Origin: Proteobacteria bacterium UBA6522
GTDB taxonomy: Bacteria > Pseudomonadota > Gammaproteobacteria > Steroidobacterales > Rariloculaceae
NCBI GenBank assembly: GCA_002434915.1
Contig: DJLG01000013.1
Location: 1-7,884 of the forward strand
DNA: 7,884 bases
Direction: 5' to 3'
The notes beneath the pieces were generated by a model. That model saw nothing but the letters and a program-made list of their open reading frames with translations. It was not told where the DNA came from and made no database searches. Each line of letters starts with the position of its first letter. Position 1 is the first letter of the stretch. Position numbers and translations under genes: made by a program. Of the stretch, positions 6,216 through 7,884 are shown one piece after another.

Positions 6216-7884
6216 CCTCTGACTCGGACTGAACGACTGTGCCTATAATTCTACTGGACTCATAACCCTGAGCTATCAGATCTGCTAGGCAGGAATCCGC
6301 CTGCTCAGCAGGAATTGCTCCAAGCAATCCCCCGGAAGTTTGAGGATCAAACAGTAGTGGAAATATAGTATGTGAAAGCGCCTTATCAGAGATTTCAATT
6401 TGTTTTGAGAAACGTTCATTTTGGGGGTGAAGGGTTGAGACTATTCCAAGGTTGAGAGTATTAATAGCGCCTTCTATCAGTGGAAGTTCATCCATATTAA
6501 TAGCAGCAGTGTTATTCGAATTTTTGAGCATCTCAAGCAGATGACCAGCAAGCCCAAAACCTGTGATATCAGTACAAGCGCTTGCATTATGACTTTGCAT
6601 AATTACTCCTGCTTTGTAATTTGAGGCTAGCATAGAGTTGACTGCTGCACTGATCCAACGACCCTTAGCCTCTGCGCGCATATGAGCAGCAAGTAGTGTC
6701 CCAGTGCCAATCGCCTTTGATAGAATCAAGCTATCGCCTGATTGAACCGAAGATTTACGAAGCAATTTTTTATCTTTGTCTATTAATCCGGTAACTGAAA
6801 AACCAAGAGTTGTTTCTGAGCCTTCGCTTGTATGCCCACCAACTAGAGATACGCCTTCAGTATTGAATGTTTGCAGGGCACCTAACAACATTTGTCTAAG
6901 TTCATTGACAAGTTTGTTCTCCGGCCATAGAGGCAAAGTCACAATGGCCATTGCACTTTGGGGTTCTGCACCCATTGCGTAAAGATCTCCTAAACAATGG
7001 TTTGCAGTGATTCGGCCAAAGAGGTATGGATCCGATACCATTGGTCTAAAAGCATCAACAGAGAGCACAGAGAGTTTTCCGTTTGGAACTGAAACTAAGG
7101 CGGCATCATCTGGATGATCTAAACCAACGACGACATCATTTCTATCTGTAAGTGGCAGGTCTTTAAGTGCTGCCGAAAGCACATCAGAACCCACCTTTGC
7201 ACTACACCCTCCACAGCGCATGCTCTCTTCTGGTATGTGGGTGTCTGCTGATTTTAATAGTTTTGTGTTTATGCCTGAATGGACTGAATTCTTGACAGTC
7301 TGCATTTTTGGGAGATTCTTATATCTATCTATAAAGTGTGTATCAATCCAGTTTTTCCAATTCCAGACCCATCGACCTTCCATTGACCATTTACCTCGTG
7401 TCGCGATAGCTGATTTATCGCCGGTACTTATTAGCTTTAGGAACTGCCGTTGAGGTCGATAGGTTAATAGTTTTCCTCCTAAGAGGCTTCTACGAAGATT
7501 TTTTATGAGAACTGGCGCTTGTCTTACGGCAAAGACCCCAGCTTTAGGTCTTGGGTGATTAACCATAGCAGCCACATCACCGACAGCAAAAATATTGTTA
7601 TTCGAAACGCTTTGAAGATGGTTGTTAGTAAGTATGAATCCATTAGCATCCAATTTAAGACCCGTGGTTTTTAGCCAGGCTGGTGCTCCGGCTTGTGTAA
7701 CCCAAAGAATTTCATCAAATCCTAATTCCAAATCACCGCTTATTATTTTGCGTGGTCGTACCCCGGTTACTTCGGTAGAGGTACGAATTTCAACGCCCCG
7801 TTCTATTAATAATTGTCTGAAGCGTCTTGCAACATTTTTTGTTTGATCATCTAAAATTTCCTCACTTGCTGTTATTAAAGTTAG
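6193..7884 (-). CDS. selD: NADH-dehydrogenase-like flavoprotein fused to selenophosphate synthetase (partial)
   Basis: The frame is open to the right edge, giving 563 residues that lack the N-terminus. SelD makes selenophosphate from selenide and ATP for Sec-tRNA synthesis. Visible residues 1 to about 175 are the end of a pyridine-nucleotide-disulfide oxidoreductase (NDH-2-like): ARRFRQLLIERGVEI, ILWVTQAGAPAWL, and the FAD motif NNIFAVGDVA with D103. After a linker, SelD begins with CGGCSAKVG, holding the catalytic Cys (TGT, 7204-7206, residue 227) and Lys (7195-7197). Further blocks are DHPDDAALV, FGRITANHCLGDLYAMGA, ACTDITGFGLAGHLLEM and DPQTSGGLL, with the metal-binding aspartates in place. 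The TTG at 7729-7731 is not the start, since homology continues through it. Such fusions are known in bacteria and some algae; the flavoprotein part may help reduce or supply the selenium donor (inference). It converges with the amidase gene. Confidence 0.94.
   Translation of the reverse strand, partial: LTLITASEEILDDQTKNVARRFRQLLIERGVEIRTSTEVTGVRPRKIISGDLELGFDEILWVTQAGAPAWLKTTGLKLDANGFILTNNHLQSVSNNNIFAVGDVAAMVNHPRPKAGVFAVRQAPVLIKNLRRSLLGGKLLTYRPQRQFLKLISTGDKSAIATRGKWSMEGRWVWNWKNWIDTHFIDRYKNLPKMQTVKNSVHSGINTKLLKSADTHIPEESMRCGGCSAKVGSDVLSAALKDLPLTDRNDVVVGLDHPDDAALVSVPNGKLSVLSVDAFRPMVSDPYLFGRITANHCLGDLYAMGAEPQSAMAIVTLPLWPENKLVNELRQMLLGALQTFNTEGVSLVGGHTSEGSETTLGFSVTGLIDKDKKLLRKSSVQSGDSLILSKAIGTGTLLAAHMRAEAKGRWISAAVNSMLASNYKAGVIMQSHNASACTDITGFGLAGHLLEMLKNSNNTAAINMDELPLIEGAINTLNLGIVSTLHPQNERFSKQIEISDKALSHTIFPLLFDPQTSGGLLGAIPAEQADSCLADLIAQGYESSRIIGTVVQSESEEKITLRT

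Overview
The window is bacterial and is bracketed by the selenocysteine (Sec) decoding machinery. It opens with the last 89 codons of selB (Sec-specific elongation factor), followed at once by selC, the UCA-anticodon tRNA-Sec. It closes, on the opposite strand, with a large selD gene (selenophosphate synthetase) fused behind a NADH-dehydrogenase-like flavoprotein domain and running off the right edge. Base composition is modest in G+C (judged by eye). The tRNA encodes its own CCA. Signal peptides and a lipobox point to a Gram-negative cell with a periplasm. A marine or environmental proteobacterium, perhaps a gammaproteobacterium, fits best, but this is an impression rather than something the sequence proves.

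Between the selBC pair and selD lies a five-gene block unrelated to Sec synthesis. On the minus strand is a secreted metallo-beta-lactamase-fold hydrolase of subclass B3 type. A 159-bp divergent intergenic region follows. Then four co-directional plus-strand genes form a probable operon: a secreted YtcJ-type amidohydrolase, an FKBP-type prolyl isomerase lipoprotein, a major facilitator superfamily transporter, and a secreted acetamidase/formamidase-family protein. The last gene meets selD tail to tail. The two stop codons overlap, and a small hairpin with a T tract, a likely terminator for the operon, lies across them and inside the end of selD.

Reading the block as a unit: three different metal-dependent or amidase-like hydrolases appear to act outside the cytoplasm, with a folding helper and a permease. 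A scavenging or detoxifying pathway for amide or lactam compounds is a reasonable inference, but no substrate can be read from the sequence. Formamidase and N-formamide deformylase activities release formate, a substrate of Sec-containing formate dehydrogenases, so a functional tie to the flanking sel genes is possible but speculative. No integrase, transposase, CRISPR array, duplicated attachment site or in-frame UGA selenoprotein was seen. I found no clear wholly new system; the most notable points are the split sel locus, the flavoprotein-SelD fusion, the Gln variant in the B3 metal site, and the unusual stem partition in tRNA-Sec.
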